64,000 nucleotides of DNA from SAR86 cluster bacterium SAR86B (GCA_905182885.1 CAJJCW010000001.1:62001-126000), one strand, 5' to 3'. Counted from the stretch's first letter, positions 26,578 through 37,658 are shown. The notes: generated from the letters alone by a model not told the origin. Made by a program: numbers and translations.

Positions 26578-27855
26578 ATGGCGATTTCATTAATAAAAGA
26601 TTTTAAACAAAAACAAAAAATATCATTAACCCCGCTTCTTAAAAAATCAATTGATCTTCTCCAGCTTTCAAGGTTTGAACTAATACAGAAAATTGAAAAT
26701 GAAATTGAAGCGAATCCTTTTATTGAAAAAGAAATGTTTGATGGTGATAGCTCAGATTTAAATCACGTAATTTCTGATGACTTTGACTTCAACATAGCAG
26801 CAACTGAAAGCCTTAGAGAGTCTTTAATAAATCAAATTAACGAGCTAGGCCTCAATCAAAAAGAAAGAAAAATTGCATTATCAATAATAGATTGCCTGGA
26901 TGAGGCCGGGCAATTAGTCGAGCAAATTCAGGATATTGAAAAAATGAAAGGCCTTGAAGCCTCACATAACGATATTGAAAAAGTTCTAGTAGATATCATC
27001 CAAGGACTTGAGCCCATAGGTATTGGCTTCAGAAACTTCAAGGAATGTATAAAAATTCAAATTGATAAAAAGAATATTAAGGATAAAATCAAAAACCTCT
27101 GTAATAAAATATTGTTTGAGACGCCGTCAAGCGATCTAGATTTTATTAAAAGTGAGCTCATCGAGGGAGGTCATTTGGAACTTGATATCGACAATGCGAT
27201 AAATGAAATCAAAGTCTGCGATTTAAGCCCAGGTCTTAACTATGAAAAAACTAATTATATTATTCCTGATCTCAAGATAGAGCTAAAAGATAAAGATATA
27301 TTCGTAAATTTTATTGCTGACAACTTCCCGGCAATAAAAGTTGATGATGATCTGATAGCGCAAATTACTAATGAGCTAAAAAAGAAACCTAATAAGGAGC
27401 TTTCTGAAAAAATTCAGGATGCTAAATGGCTGATATCATCGGTAAAAAAGAGGAATGACACTGTCAAAAAAGTTGGTGAGTTAGTTTGTAACAAACAAAT
27501 ATCATTTCTAGGAAATAATCCTCTAAAGATAAACCCTCTTTCAAACAAAGACATTGCTAATGAGCTCAATGTTCACCCTTCAACTGTTTCAAGGATATTA
27601 AGATCAAAGTATATAGATACTCCAAAAGGCATTATCCCCCTTAAATCATTATTAGTATCGTCTGTTTCAAAAACTAGAGATGTCACCCCTCTCCAATTAA
27701 TGGAGCTAATTGAAAGTATTATAAAGAATGAAACTAAGCCCAAAAGTGATAATAAGATTACCTTAGAACTTAACAAAAGAGGGTTTAGTCTAGCTAGAAG
27801 GACAATTACCAAGTATAGAAAAAAACTTAATATATCCTCAACCAGGATTAGGTGA
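26578..27855 (+). CDS. rpoN: RNA polymerase sigma-54 factor RpoN
   Basis: Alternative sigma factor for -24/-12 promoters, needing AAA+ activators. The 425-residue protein keeps all three regions: the Gln/Leu-rich activator-interacting region I (KQKISLTPLLKKSIDLLQLSRFELIQKI), the core-binding region, the helix-turn-helix (LSNKDIANELNVHPSTVSRILRSKYIDTPKG) and the C-terminal RpoN box ARRTITKYRKKL (consensus ARRTVAKYRE). It is a little shorter than E. coli (477). hpf and ptsN, its usual followers, are absent. I saw no activator gene in the window. Confidence 0.95.
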   Translation: MAISLIKDFKQKQKISLTPLLKKSIDLLQLSRFELIQKIENEIEANPFIEKEMFDGDSSDLNHVISDDFDFNIAATESLRESLINQINELGLNQKERKIALSIIDCLDEAGQLVEQIQDIEKMKGLEASHNDIEKVLVDIIQGLEPIGIGFRNFKECIKIQIDKKNIKDKIKNLCNKILFETPSSDLDFIKSELIEGGHLELDIDNAINEIKVCDLSPGLNYEKTNYIIPDLKIELKDKDIFVNFIADNFPAIKVDDDLIAQITNELKKKPNKELSEKIQDAKWLISSVKKRNDTVKKVGELVCNKQISFLGNNPLKINPLSNKDIANELNVHPSTVSRILRSKYIDTPKGIIPLKSLLVSSVSKTRDVTPLQLMELIESIIKNETKPKSDNKITLELNKRGFSLARRTITKYRKKLNISSTRIR

Positions 27856-27885
27856 ATTCTGCCGTCCTTAATGTAGAATTAACTA

Positions 27886-29226
27886 ATGGGTAACTCCGAT
27901 AGCAAAAATAATTTAAAAATTATATTAGATGACTCCTCTGATTTATCATTGAATCAGTTAAGGGATCTTCTAAACAACATGTCCTCTTCTGAAATAGCCC
28001 ATGCTCTTGAGTCTTCTCCTCCTAAACAAAGAAAATTATTATTTTCGCTCCTTGAAACCAATGAAGAAGGAGATGTACTTGCAGATCTAGGCGAGGAAAT
28101 TCAACAAGATTTAGTTTCTAATATTTCAAATGAAGAGCTAACAGAAGCCGTAAAGGAACTAGAGTTAGATGAGATTGTAGACATACTTCAGAATCTCCCT
28201 GAAGAGAGAATGAAAACAGTCCTCTCAAAAATGTCTCTTAGGGATAGAAATAGAATAGAGTTAGGCCTTATATACCCAGATAATACTGCTGGAGGTCTAC
28301 TAAATACTGATGTAATTAGCGTCAGACCAAGTCACACAATGGATGTTGTGATCACCTACCTAAGGGATCAAGATGTACTTCCCGAAAATACAGATAAAAT
28401 ATTTGTTGTGACAACTGATGACCAATATATTGGTGAAATATCGATAAGTAAAATTATTACAAGCGCACTAAACTTAACTGTTGAAGAGGTTATGGAGAAG
28501 GGAATTGATCCAATTCTAGTTAGTCAAGATGATAGAGAAGTAGCTACTATTTTTGAAAGGAATGATCTTATCTCATCTGCAGTTATTAACGACTCTGGGG
28601 AACTCCTTGGAAGAATTACCATTGATGATGTTGTTGATGTTATTAGAGAGGATGCTGATCAGAACTTTCTTGGAATGGCCGGGGTGGCAGAGGATACTTT
28701 TGCTCCTCCGGGAAGAGCAGCTAAAAGTAGAGTATTTTGGCTTAGCATGAATCTTATTACAGCATTCATAGCCTCTATGACTATAAATATTTTTCAAGAT
28801 GTCTTGAATCAAATAGTTTATTTAGCGGTTCTTATGCCTATAGTTGCTAGTATGGGAGGAGTTGCTGCAACACAAACCCTAACTATTGTTCTTAGAGGGT
28901 TAACACTTGAGCAAATTAATTCATCAAATATTAGATGGCTTTTTAAGAGAGAGCTAGCAGTATCTATTCTTAATGGACTAGTGCTTTCAGTCTTAGTTGG
29001 CTTTGTTACTTATTTTTGGTTTGAGGATTCAGTTTTATCTATTCTTATATCATGCGCGTTGATTATTAATCTTATTTTTTCTGTGATTGCAGGAGTTTTT
29101 GTTCCTTTAATATTAAGAAGGTTGAATCAGGATCCTGCTATAGCAGGGAGTGTTGTAGTCACAACTGTTACAGATGTTGTAGGCTTCCTTTCATTCTTAG
29201 GCTTAGCAACAATCTTTTTAATTTAA
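27886..29226 (+). CDS. mgtE: Magnesium transporter MgtE
   Basis: Mg2+-gated Mg2+ channel of the inner membrane. The 446-residue protein has the N-terminal helical domain (superhelix, about residues 20-130), a pair of CBS domains (DVISVRPSHTMDVVITYLRDQ and then VSQDDREVATIFERNDLISSAVINDSGELLGRITIDDVVDVI) and five C-terminal membrane helices with the pore signature PIVASMGGVAATQTLTIVLRGL. The gene ends by overlapping the convergent yhdP-like gene by nine bases. Confidence 0.95.
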   Translation: MGNSDSKNNLKIILDDSSDLSLNQLRDLLNNMSSSEIAHALESSPPKQRKLLFSLLETNEEGDVLADLGEEIQQDLVSNISNEELTEAVKELELDEIVDILQNLPEERMKTVLSKMSLRDRNRIELGLIYPDNTAGGLLNTDVISVRPSHTMDVVITYLRDQDVLPENTDKIFVVTTDDQYIGEISISKIITSALNLTVEEVMEKGIDPILVSQDDREVATIFERNDLISSAVINDSGELLGRITIDDVVDVIREDADQNFLGMAGVAEDTFAPPGRAAKSRVFWLSMNLITAFIASMTINIFQDVLNQIVYLAVLMPIVASMGGVAATQTLTIVLRGLTLEQINSSNIRWLFKRELAVSILNGLVLSVLVGFVTYFWFEDSVLSILISCALIINLIFSVIAGVFVPLILRRLNQDPAIAGSVVVTTVTDVVGFLSFLGLATIFLI

Positions 29227-31578
29227 TCTCTCAAGCTTAGGGCCATCAACTGTTCCATCAACCTTAAATTTCAAAGTAGATACATTGTCTAATGCATCTT
29301 CAAATATATTCTCTAGAACATACCCTCCGGCAAGGGCGGGAATGCCCCCAAAAATAGCTGCATACCATGGAATATTTTCTGAGATTTTTAATCTCATAGA
29401 TAGATCTAGATTCAATTCATCCATCTCTCCTTTTTGATTCTTTATTACTTCGCCTACCCATTTCAAACTTGCCTCATCCGTCTCTAAGATTATAGGCTTT
29501 GTGATCAGACCCCTGCCTTTACTAAAGTATATTTTTCCAGATGCCCTTTGTATTTCTAGAGCACTATTAGCAGAAGAAGTTTTTTGATTGTTAATGCCTT
29601 CAATCATTGCGTTTAGATTTAACACTTTAATAGCTCTTAAAAAAGTCGAGTTTGGTATGTCTGCATCTAAGGAAAAATCTTTAACAAGAAAATCTATATT
29701 GCCTTCTAAGTTTTTTAATGAGCTCAAGCTATTCCATTGAATATTGAGACTAGCCTTTAAATAATTAAAATCGTAGTTCAAAATATCCTTTAAAGGATTT
29801 GAAGAGTTGTATATTTCATACCCTCCCTTGATCTTATATAGGTCGTTTGCTCTATCAATGCTTATGTAAGCTTTTTGCTCATCAGAATATGGACCTATCT
29901 TGAAGCCTTCACTGGAAATATTTATATTATCAATCGTTAAAATCTTTGTATTTTTAAGTAAATAAAAATCTGCTGTTTTAAAAAATCCTCTATCAGTCTC
30001 TAGGTTTTTAGAGATAAACCTTATATTTAAGCCAGATAATTCGTCAATATCATCAGCCGCATTGCCGAGATTGTTAAATTTAAATTTTGAATTTTCTAAA
30101 TTAACTTTAATGAAACCCGTTCTATCAATATTAATTTGTCCATTCAAATCCTTGCCTGAGAGATCTATTCGAGATTCTTTGTTATCAAAATAAATATTAA
30201 GCAATTGATCTTTATAATTATTGCTAAATATATTAAATATTTGTGTCTTAATTTTAACTGCCTTTATTGTTGAGCTTTTATTGTTAGTTGAGTTTGAAAA
30301 ATTATAATCCTCCATTTTAATTTCATCTAAATCTAAATATACATAAAAACCATCCTTCTTTTTATTAGATACTTGCATATCCTTGAAGTAATTGCCTAGT
30401 ATAAAATAGCCAGATTTATTTGAGTCTATAAATATATCGTATTCTTTATTGCCAATAAGATACGAAGGTTTGGACAGATCATCTATATAAATAGATGTCA
30501 TTAATGAAGACCCAAGAGTTTTTTGAATTTCTTTGATAGGTGAGGCGATATCAGTTCTTTTTAAGTTCGATTTAAGCTGAATTGAGGTCTTCCCATTTCC
30601 AACCTTTAATAATGCTGAAAATAACTCGTCTCCATTGATATTAAAATATTGATTTGATGAAATTAAACTATTCATACGAATTGAGATATCAGATCGAGCT
30701 GAAAGAACCTTGTCTTGGTCATAAGAGATGCTTCCCTTTATGGCCTGATCTGGAATTTCAGCTGAAAATATGCCATGAAGTGACTGGTTCATATCTGAAT
30801 ATATTATCGAATCTATGTATTCAATTTTGTATCCTGATCTTGTTTCAAGCTTAGAATCTGTAAAATGCATCTTATTAAAACTTGTACGTTTATTTGAATT
30901 GGTAGCAAAAATACCTTTTGAAGTTAGTTTGATATTGAATCTGTAGTCATTAAATGAACTAAGATTAAAAAGCTTTAGATTATCTACATCGGTTGTTTTT
31001 AAAAAATGCTCACTTAAATAAAATATTTTATTTGATGAGGGCTTATATAGAGCATCAATCGAGTTATATGGAAGTGAATTAATCATTCCATTTCTTAAAA
31101 TGAGTGAAACGTCTTTGCCATCAATTTCAACCTCATAAGTAGATGCAGAAATAGATAATGAATTATTATTAATTTCTAAGTTATTACCCTTAATCTTTAA
31201 GGGGGTACTAGAAGAGTTGCTGTCTGAGTTACCCTTTAATACAGCTGAATCTATTTTTAATATGGATAAGCTTAAATGGCCTTTAAATAAAGATTCAAGT
31301 AGATTAATCCCAATTACGATATTTGGAATAGATATGATTTCTTCAAGTTTTTTATTAATAACCTTTACTTCACTAGAGGTGAATTGAGGATCAAGGAAGC
31401 TTTGGTTAGATTGAATTGATTTAACGCTCAGTGAATAGTTGTAAAGCAAGGTTTTATCCATGAACTGAAGTGCATGAAGTGGCTTATAGACTAAAAAACT
31501 ATACGAACCTACAATAAAAGTTATTAATAGAAGTATTAGAAAAATTAGGTATGCGAATATCTTTTTTAACCTAGTCAT
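29218..31578 (-). CDS. yhdP: AsmA/YhdP-like envelope protein, shortened
   Basis: YhdP (TamB/AsmA-like family) spans the periplasm and is thought to move phospholipid to the outer membrane. The 786-residue product has one N-terminal membrane helix (about 7-28), a long region of repeating beta-strand character, and the conserved C-terminal block NSALEIQRASGKIYFSKGRGLITKPIILETDEASLKWVGEV... followed by IFGGIPALAGGYVLENIFEDALDNVSTLKFKVDGTVDGP, typical of YhdP. E. coli YhdP has 1266 residues, so this form has a shorter bridge. The start overlaps mreD by eight bases, placing it in the mreBCD operon (rng and maf, normally between, are missing). Confidence 0.82.
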   Translation of the reverse strand: MTRLKKIFAYLIFLILLLITFIVGSYSFLVYKPLHALQFMDKTLLYNYSLSVKSIQSNQSFLDPQFTSSEVKVINKKLEEIISIPNIVIGINLLESLFKGHLSLSILKIDSAVLKGNSDSNSSSTPLKIKGNNLEINNNSLSISASTYEVEIDGKDVSLILRNGMINSLPYNSIDALYKPSSNKIFYLSEHFLKTTDVDNLKLFNLSSFNDYRFNIKLTSKGIFATNSNKRTSFNKMHFTDSKLETRSGYKIEYIDSIIYSDMNQSLHGIFSAEIPDQAIKGSISYDQDKVLSARSDISIRMNSLISSNQYFNINGDELFSALLKVGNGKTSIQLKSNLKRTDIASPIKEIQKTLGSSLMTSIYIDDLSKPSYLIGNKEYDIFIDSNKSGYFILGNYFKDMQVSNKKKDGFYVYLDLDEIKMEDYNFSNSTNNKSSTIKAVKIKTQIFNIFSNNYKDQLLNIYFDNKESRIDLSGKDLNGQINIDRTGFIKVNLENSKFKFNNLGNAADDIDELSGLNIRFISKNLETDRGFFKTADFYLLKNTKILTIDNINISSEGFKIGPYSDEQKAYISIDRANDLYKIKGGYEIYNSSNPLKDILNYDFNYLKASLNIQWNSLSSLKNLEGNIDFLVKDFSLDADIPNSTFLRAIKVLNLNAMIEGINNQKTSSANSALEIQRASGKIYFSKGRGLITKPIILETDEASLKWVGEVIKNQKGEMDELNLDLSMRLKISENIPWYAAIFGGIPALAGGYVLENIFEDALDNVSTLKFKVDGTVDGPKLERLN

Positions 31579-32059
31579 ATTCTGAAAGCCTCCTATTAAC
31601 GGAAATACGGTATATTGGGCTCATTGCTATCAAAAGAGCAAGCCCAGTATTGAAAAAGAAACTTACAAACAAAATAAGATAAGAAAAATTCTCAATTGCT
31701 AAAAATAAATTACTTAATCCAATAAAAAATACAGATGATGCTCCAAAGAAAATACATATTTGTAAATATGAAAATAATTTAAAGGTATTTGAGTAGCTAT
31801 TTATCACATAGGAAAATAGACAAAATAACATTGCATTTAAGCCAAACAAGGAATTTGAAATTAGATCTACAAATATTCCAAGACAAAAAGCATAAATCGG
31901 ATTTATATTTTTAGAAGATATATAGACCAGTCCACTAAAAACTAAAAATGTTACAGGCCAGGCTACATAAATTTTAATAAAAGCAGGTGCCGTAATCGAC
32001 TCTAGATAATTCGCTAAAAATAATAAGAGGATTGTTTTTAAAATTCCGGGTGCTTTCAT
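31571..32059 (-). CDS. mreD: Rod shape-determining protein MreD
   Basis: Integral inner-membrane protein of the elongasome. The 162-residue protein has about five to six hydrophobic segments and the typical GIFVDLISNSLFGLNAMLFCLFSYVIN stretch (pattern G...Dxxxxx.lG..al). The family is poorly conserved; the call rests on that stretch, topology and position directly after mreC, which it overlaps by four bases. Confidence 0.9.
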   Translation of the reverse strand: MKAPGILKTILLLFLANYLESITAPAFIKIYVAWPVTFLVFSGLVYISSKNINPIYAFCLGIFVDLISNSLFGLNAMLFCLFSYVINSYSNTFKLFSYLQICIFFGASSVFFIGLSNLFLAIENFSYLILFVSFFFNTGLALLIAMSPIYRISVNRRLSEYD

Positions 32060-32889
32060 TGGTTCTCAATTATCCCTAGCATGCTTACTTTTAAAGGGTT
32101 TGTTATTAACTTGATATCAATTTTAATATTGGTCTCATCGATGTTTGTAATTCCTTGAACGTATCCTATTGGAATACCCCTGGGGTAAATTCCTCCGAGT
32201 CCTGATGAGTAAATCTTTTGTCCATTTGATACTGGGTTAGTCCAAATTAATGAGCTATATGTGCAAGAAATAATACCAGGCCTGCCACTACCTTTTGCAT
32301 TACAGAAATACCCCTCTGTCTCAAGGGGAATGTAATGAGAGGTATCTGTCAAAAGAAGAACTTCCTTTACGCCATTATCAGAAATAACTTGACCAAGAAT
32401 CCCTTCGCTATTTATTACAGCACTTCCAGTAAAATTAATATCTGAAGATGATATTACGTCGATATACATAATATGCGTATCGCAACAAAAGTATTTAGTG
32501 GTATCAAAAAGCTTTATTTTTGATGCATGGAAAATTTGATCTATTTCATATTTACTCATCAAAGCTATTATTGCCTCATCATCCATAAAGAATTTATCAC
32601 CCCTTGAGACTATGAAATTCTCTAGATAACTCTTATCAAGAGCTGCTTGAAGATTTCTATTTTTATTTATAAGTTGGGATTTGGATGAAGAAAGCTCATA
32701 TAAGTAAATAAATGGATCAATCGTAATTTTTTTAAAGAGGAATTTTGTAGATATCGTAGTTGATATATAAGTATTTTTTATGGTGTCAAAACTTTTATAG
32801 GTTATGTCAACATATAAAAGAATGGCACCAAGCAGTATACATAAAAAATATAATGCTTTAGTGCTGGAACTAGGCGCTACCCTGGCCAT
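32056..32889 (-). CDS. mreC: Rod shape-determining protein MreC
   Basis: Bitopic periplasmic scaffold of the elongasome. The 277-residue protein has an N-terminal membrane helix (about 10-26), a coiled-coil stretch, and the two-barrel MreC domain with GSAVINSEGILGQVISDNGVKEVLLLTDTSHYIPLET and QKIYSSGLGGIYPRGIPIGYVQGI, the latter strongly diagnostic (SSGLGGVFPRGIPVG pattern). Five bases separate it from mreB. Confidence 0.95.
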   Translation of the reverse strand: MARVAPSSSTKALYFLCILLGAILLYVDITYKSFDTIKNTYISTTISTKFLFKKITIDPFIYLYELSSSKSQLINKNRNLQAALDKSYLENFIVSRGDKFFMDDEAIIALMSKYEIDQIFHASKIKLFDTTKYFCCDTHIMYIDVISSSDINFTGSAVINSEGILGQVISDNGVKEVLLLTDTSHYIPLETEGYFCNAKGSGRPGIISCTYSSLIWTNPVSNGQKIYSSGLGGIYPRGIPIGYVQGITNIDETNIKIDIKLITNPLKVSMLGIIENQ

Positions 32890-32894
32890 ATCGT

Positions 32895-34007
<1,113 letters not shown>

Positions 34008-34013
34008 CTAATT

Positions 34014-34019
34014 TATAAT
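34014..34019 (+). promoter_or_regulatory. Candidate -10 box of gatCAB
   Basis: TATAAT lies 12 bases before the gatC ATG at 34032, in the 87-base divergent gap with mreB. No good -35 box or Shine-Dalgarno sequence is visible, so the message would be nearly leaderless, as also proposed for mraZ. Confidence 0.4.
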
Positions 34020-34031
34020 AGTATCCTATAT

Positions 34032-34313
34032 ATGGACAAGAAAACAGTTAGAACCATTGCTCACCTATCAAGACTCACTTTTGATGAAAAAAATGAGGAA
34101 AAAATTACAAATGATCTTAATAATATTATTAAATTTGTAGATCAGTTAAACGATGCTGAAACCTCAGATATTGAACCTTTAACTAGTCCTTTAGAGAAAG
34201 TAGCCAGGACAAGACCTGATAATGTCACTGCTGAGAATAGAAAAGAAGCTTTTCTAAAAAATGCACCGTTATCTAATGAAGATTATATTCTGGTTCCAAG
34301 GGTGGTTGAATGA
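34032..34313 (+). CDS. gatC: Asp-tRNA(Asn)/Glu-tRNA(Gln) amidotransferase subunit C
   Basis: Small subunit that stabilises the GatCAB amidotransferase. The 93-residue product begins MDKKTVRTIAHLSRLTFDEKNEEKITNDLNNIIKFVDQLNDAETSDIEPLTSP, the standard GatC pattern, and ends in NEDYILVPRVVE (consensus F.VPkVie). It overlaps gatA by four bases. Confidence 0.96.
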   Translation: MDKKTVRTIAHLSRLTFDEKNEEKITNDLNNIIKFVDQLNDAETSDIEPLTSPLEKVARTRPDNVTAENRKEAFLKNAPLSNEDYILVPRVVE

Positions 34314-35761
34314 GTATTCAGTTTAAGACAATAAAGGAGCTTAAGGACATGCTCCAAAAGAAAGAAATTTCTAATAAAGAGATGGTTGAGGATACATTTA
34401 CATTAATTGAAAGTAATAAGCATCTAAATGCTTTTGTTACTTTAAATAAAGAAGTGTCTTTGAAGAAAGCAGAAAACCTTGATAATAATCCTTCAAACCT
34501 TCCTTTAGCTGGTATTCCTATTGCTCAAAAAGATCTTTTTTGTACTAAAGACCTTAGAACTACATGCGGTTCTAATATGCTATCAAACTTCATACCTCCA
34601 TATTCTGCAACCGTAATTGAAAATTTAGAAAGTGCAGGTTGCATCTCTATTGGCAAAACAAATATGGATGAATTCGCAATGGGCTCATCGAATGAGACAA
34701 GTTTTTTTGGCAATGTTGAGAATCCATGGGGTGAGGGATTAGTTCCTGGAGGAAGTTCAGGGGGTTCTGCTTCTGCAGTTGCTGCAGGAATAGTCGCCGC
34801 AGCATCTGGCACTGATACGGGTGGATCAATTAGACAGCCAGCATCTCTATGCGGTATTACTGGTTTAAAACCAACATATGGAAGAATCTCAAGGTGGGGT
34901 ATGATCGCATTTGCCTCGAGCCTAGATCAAGCTGGACCTATGGCTAGAACAGCGGAAGACTGTGCACTTATGTTAAATGAGATGTGCTCTCATGATCCTA
35001 AAGATACAACATCGCTAGATGAGAATATTCCAGATTTTACACAAAACTTAAACTCATCGATAAAAGGAATGAAAATTGGACTTGTAAAAGAATTTGATTT
35101 GTCAAAACTAGATAATGACGTTGTGAAAGTTTTTGAGGAGTCCAAGAGGCATTACGAATCTCTAGGAGCTGAATTTATTGAAATATCTCTTCCCAATATC
35201 TCCCTTTCTGTTCCAACATACTATGTTGTTGCTCCAGCTGAGTGCTCTTCTAATCTATCTAGGTTTGATGGAGTAAAGTTTGGAAGAAGGTGTGAAAATC
35301 CTAAAGATCTAGAAGATTTATATGTCCGAAGTAGATCTGAAGGCTTTGGAGATGAAGTAAAAAGAAGAATTCTTATTGGCTCATACGTTCTGTCTGCTGG
35401 TTTTTATGATGCATATTATAAAAAAGCTCAGCAAGTAAGAAGGCTTATTAAAAACGATTTTGTCTCAGCTTTTGAGAAAGTAGATGTAATTATGTCGCCA
35501 ACAACAAGAGGTACTGCCTTTAAGGCTGGCTCCATGGGAAGTGACCCTATTCAGATGTATCTAGAAGATCTTTTTACAATTCCTGCAAATTTGGCAGGTT
35601 TGCCTGCAATGTCAGTTCCAAATGGTATTGTTGATAATAAGCCGGTAGGCATGCAATTAATTGGGAACTTCCTTGAGGAAAGTAAAATTCTTCAAGCTGC
35701 TCATAGCTTTCAAACTTCAACTGATTGGCATCTTAAGACACCTAATGGAGATATAAGCTAA
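34310..35761 (+). CDS. gatA: Asp-tRNA(Asn)/Glu-tRNA(Gln) amidotransferase subunit A
   Basis: Glutaminase subunit of GatCAB: releases ammonia from glutamine and channels it to GatB. The 483-residue amidase-signature protein has the Ser-cisSer-Lys triad as Lys74 (IAQKDLF), Ser149 (PGGSSGG) and nucleophile Ser173 (GTDTGGSIRQPAS). Further blocks such as GLKPTYGRISRWGMIAFASSLDQ are typical. It overlaps gatB by one base (TAATG). Confidence 0.98.
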   Translation: MSIQFKTIKELKDMLQKKEISNKEMVEDTFTLIESNKHLNAFVTLNKEVSLKKAENLDNNPSNLPLAGIPIAQKDLFCTKDLRTTCGSNMLSNFIPPYSATVIENLESAGCISIGKTNMDEFAMGSSNETSFFGNVENPWGEGLVPGGSSGGSASAVAAGIVAAASGTDTGGSIRQPASLCGITGLKPTYGRISRWGMIAFASSLDQAGPMARTAEDCALMLNEMCSHDPKDTTSLDENIPDFTQNLNSSIKGMKIGLVKEFDLSKLDNDVVKVFEESKRHYESLGAEFIEISLPNISLSVPTYYVVAPAECSSNLSRFDGVKFGRRCENPKDLEDLYVRSRSEGFGDEVKRRILIGSYVLSAGFYDAYYKKAQQVRRLIKNDFVSAFEKVDVIMSPTTRGTAFKAGSMGSDPIQMYLEDLFTIPANLAGLPAMSVPNGIVDNKPVGMQLIGNFLEESKILQAAHSFQTSTDWHLKTPNGDIS

Positions 35762-37188
35762 TGACATGGCAAACAGTTATAGGTCTAGAAATCCACGTTC
35801 AGCTTTCTACAAAATCAAAACTATTTTCTGGAGCATCCACTGGATTTGGTGCAGAACCTAATACACATGTTGATTTGGTAGATATGGGTCTTCCTGGGGT
35901 CCTACCTGTGCCTAATAAGGATGCATTCCTTAAAGCTATCCGCTTTGGTTTAGCTACAAATGCAGAGATTAACCAAGTATCTTCATTTGATAGAAAAAAC
36001 TACTTTTATCCCGATCTACCAAAAGGCTATCAAATTACTCAAATGGCCATGCCAATAGTAGGTAAAGGTTCCATTAAGATATTTGCGAATGGTGAGGAGA
36101 AGATTATCAATATTACCAGAGCTCATTTAGAAGAGGATGCTGGGAAATCCGTGCATGATCTATTTGAAGGTGAAACAGGTATTGATTTAAATAGAGCTGG
36201 AACCCCGCTTCTTGAAATAGTATCGGAGCCAGAAATAGCCAATGCCAAAGAAGCAGTTGCCTACTTTAAAGCAATCAGGCAGATTGTTACTTTTCTAGAT
36301 ATATGCGACGGGGTTATGGCTGAAGGGTCTATGAGATGCGATGTTAATGTCTCAATGAAAAAAGTAGATGATTCAGAGCTTGGAACAAGAGCTGAAATTA
36401 AAAATATTAACTCTTTTAAATTTATAGAAAGAGCAATTGCTTTTGAGATAGATCGTCAAACTAAAATTCTTGAATCAGGCGGATCAGTGGCTCAGGAAAC
36501 ACGCTTATATGATAGTGTTAAGAATGAAACAAGATCAATGAGATCAAAGGAAGAAGCTAATGATTATAGGTACTTCCCAGAACCAGATTTATTACCAGTA
36601 GTTATATCAGATAAAGAATTAGAGGAAATTAGATCCAGTCTTCCAGAGCTTCCTGAGCAAAAAGAAAAAAGATATATCAATGAAGTAAAGCTTGAGGCAT
36701 CTGAAGCTAGGATTATTGCTTCCTCAAAAACTATGGCGAATATGTTTGAAGAGGCTTGTCTAAAAACTGATGATTCTTCATTGGTAGCTAGATGGCTCGT
36801 TGGTGAAGTAAGTGCGTTATTAAATAAAGATAATATTGAAATAGATGAATCAAATCTAACTTCAAATAATTTTGCAGTATTAATTGGGAGAATTTCAGAT
36901 AAAACTATATCTGGTAAAATTGCTAAATCAGTCCTAGAAGAAATTTGGGAATCTGGTGATGGTGTTGATGCAATAATTAAGGACAAAGGTCTTGTTCAAA
37001 TTCAAGATGAGTCATTACTAGAAAGCATAGCGAAGAAAATTGTTGAGGATAATCCTGGTCAAGTTAATGCCTACAAAGGTGGTAAAGATAGGTTATTCGG
37101 TTTCTTTGTAGGCCAAGTAATGAAAGAAACTCAAGGAAAAGCAAATCCGCAAAGCGTAAATGAAATCCTTAAGAAGCTTTTAAAATAG
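35761..37188 (+). CDS. gatB: Asp-tRNA(Asn)/Glu-tRNA(Gln) amidotransferase subunit B
   Basis: Kinase and transamidase subunit that corrects Glu-tRNA(Gln) and/or Asp-tRNA(Asn). The 475-residue protein starts TWQTVIGLEIHVQLSTKSKLFSGAS and carries RKNYFYPDLPKGYQIT, LEEDAGKS, DLNRAGTPLLEIVSEP, GSMRCDVNVS and YRYFPEPDLLP, with the C-terminal YqeY-like helical tail (NPGQVNAYKGGKDRLFGFFVGQVMKETQGKANP). The complex makes amidated tRNA where Gln-tRNA or Asn-tRNA synthetase is missing; which one applies cannot be told from this window. Confidence 0.98.
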   Translation: MTWQTVIGLEIHVQLSTKSKLFSGASTGFGAEPNTHVDLVDMGLPGVLPVPNKDAFLKAIRFGLATNAEINQVSSFDRKNYFYPDLPKGYQITQMAMPIVGKGSIKIFANGEEKIINITRAHLEEDAGKSVHDLFEGETGIDLNRAGTPLLEIVSEPEIANAKEAVAYFKAIRQIVTFLDICDGVMAEGSMRCDVNVSMKKVDDSELGTRAEIKNINSFKFIERAIAFEIDRQTKILESGGSVAQETRLYDSVKNETRSMRSKEEANDYRYFPEPDLLPVVISDKELEEIRSSLPELPEQKEKRYINEVKLEASEARIIASSKTMANMFEEACLKTDDSSLVARWLVGEVSALLNKDNIEIDESNLTSNNFAVLIGRISDKTISGKIAKSVLEEIWESGDGVDAIIKDKGLVQIQDESLLESIAKKIVEDNPGQVNAYKGGKDRLFGFFVGQVMKETQGKANPQSVNEILKKLLK

Positions 37189-37195
37189 TATTTAA

Positions 37196-37657
37196 CTAGA
37201 GTATATAAAGACTTAGAGTTTCAGCAACAAAAGCAGGTTTTGCCACCCCTTTTATCTCCATAGTTACTTCAGTTTTTGCTAGATATTGCCCAGGATTTTT
37301 TTCAGTTATATCAAGACATTTCATTATTATTCTAACTTCTGAATTAACAGGAACAGGGCTTAAAAATCTTACCTTGTCTAAACCATAATTTAATCCCATT
37401 TTTGTTCCCTCGAGCACTAAACCCATTCCTTGCGAAAATGGTATTCCAGCTACCAGTGACAAAGAAAGAAAGCCATGAGCAATAGTTGATCCAAATATAG
37501 GCTCTGCTTGCTCAGGGTTGACGTGGATAAACTGATTATCCAAAGTTGCATCAGCAAACTTATCTATTCTTTCCTGATCAATAGTAATCCAATCAGAAGT
37601 TCCAACTTCTTTTCCAACAACAGACTCTATTTCTGAGGGTTTTATAACGTGTAACAT
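37196..37657 (-). CDS. MaoC-like (R)-specific enoyl-CoA hydratase
   Basis: Hot-dog-fold hydratase acting on trans-2-enoyl-CoA. The 153-residue protein contains ITIDQERIDKFADATLDNQFIHVNPEQAEPIFGSTIAHGFLSLSLV, the MaoC/NodN signature with the catalytic Asp-His region, and GLDKVRFLSPVPVNSEVRI. One base separates it from the acyl-CoA ligase upstream on the same strand, so both probably act on the same CoA thioesters, either in fatty acid breakdown or a side pathway. Substrate cannot be named. The 3' end is seven bases from convergent gatB. Confidence 0.88.
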   Translation of the reverse strand: MLHVIKPSEIESVVGKEVGTSDWITIDQERIDKFADATLDNQFIHVNPEQAEPIFGSTIAHGFLSLSLVAGIPFSQGMGLVLEGTKMGLNYGLDKVRFLSPVPVNSEVRIIMKCLDITEKNPGQYLAKTEVTMEIKGVAKPAFVAETLSLYIL

Positions 37658-37658
37658 C

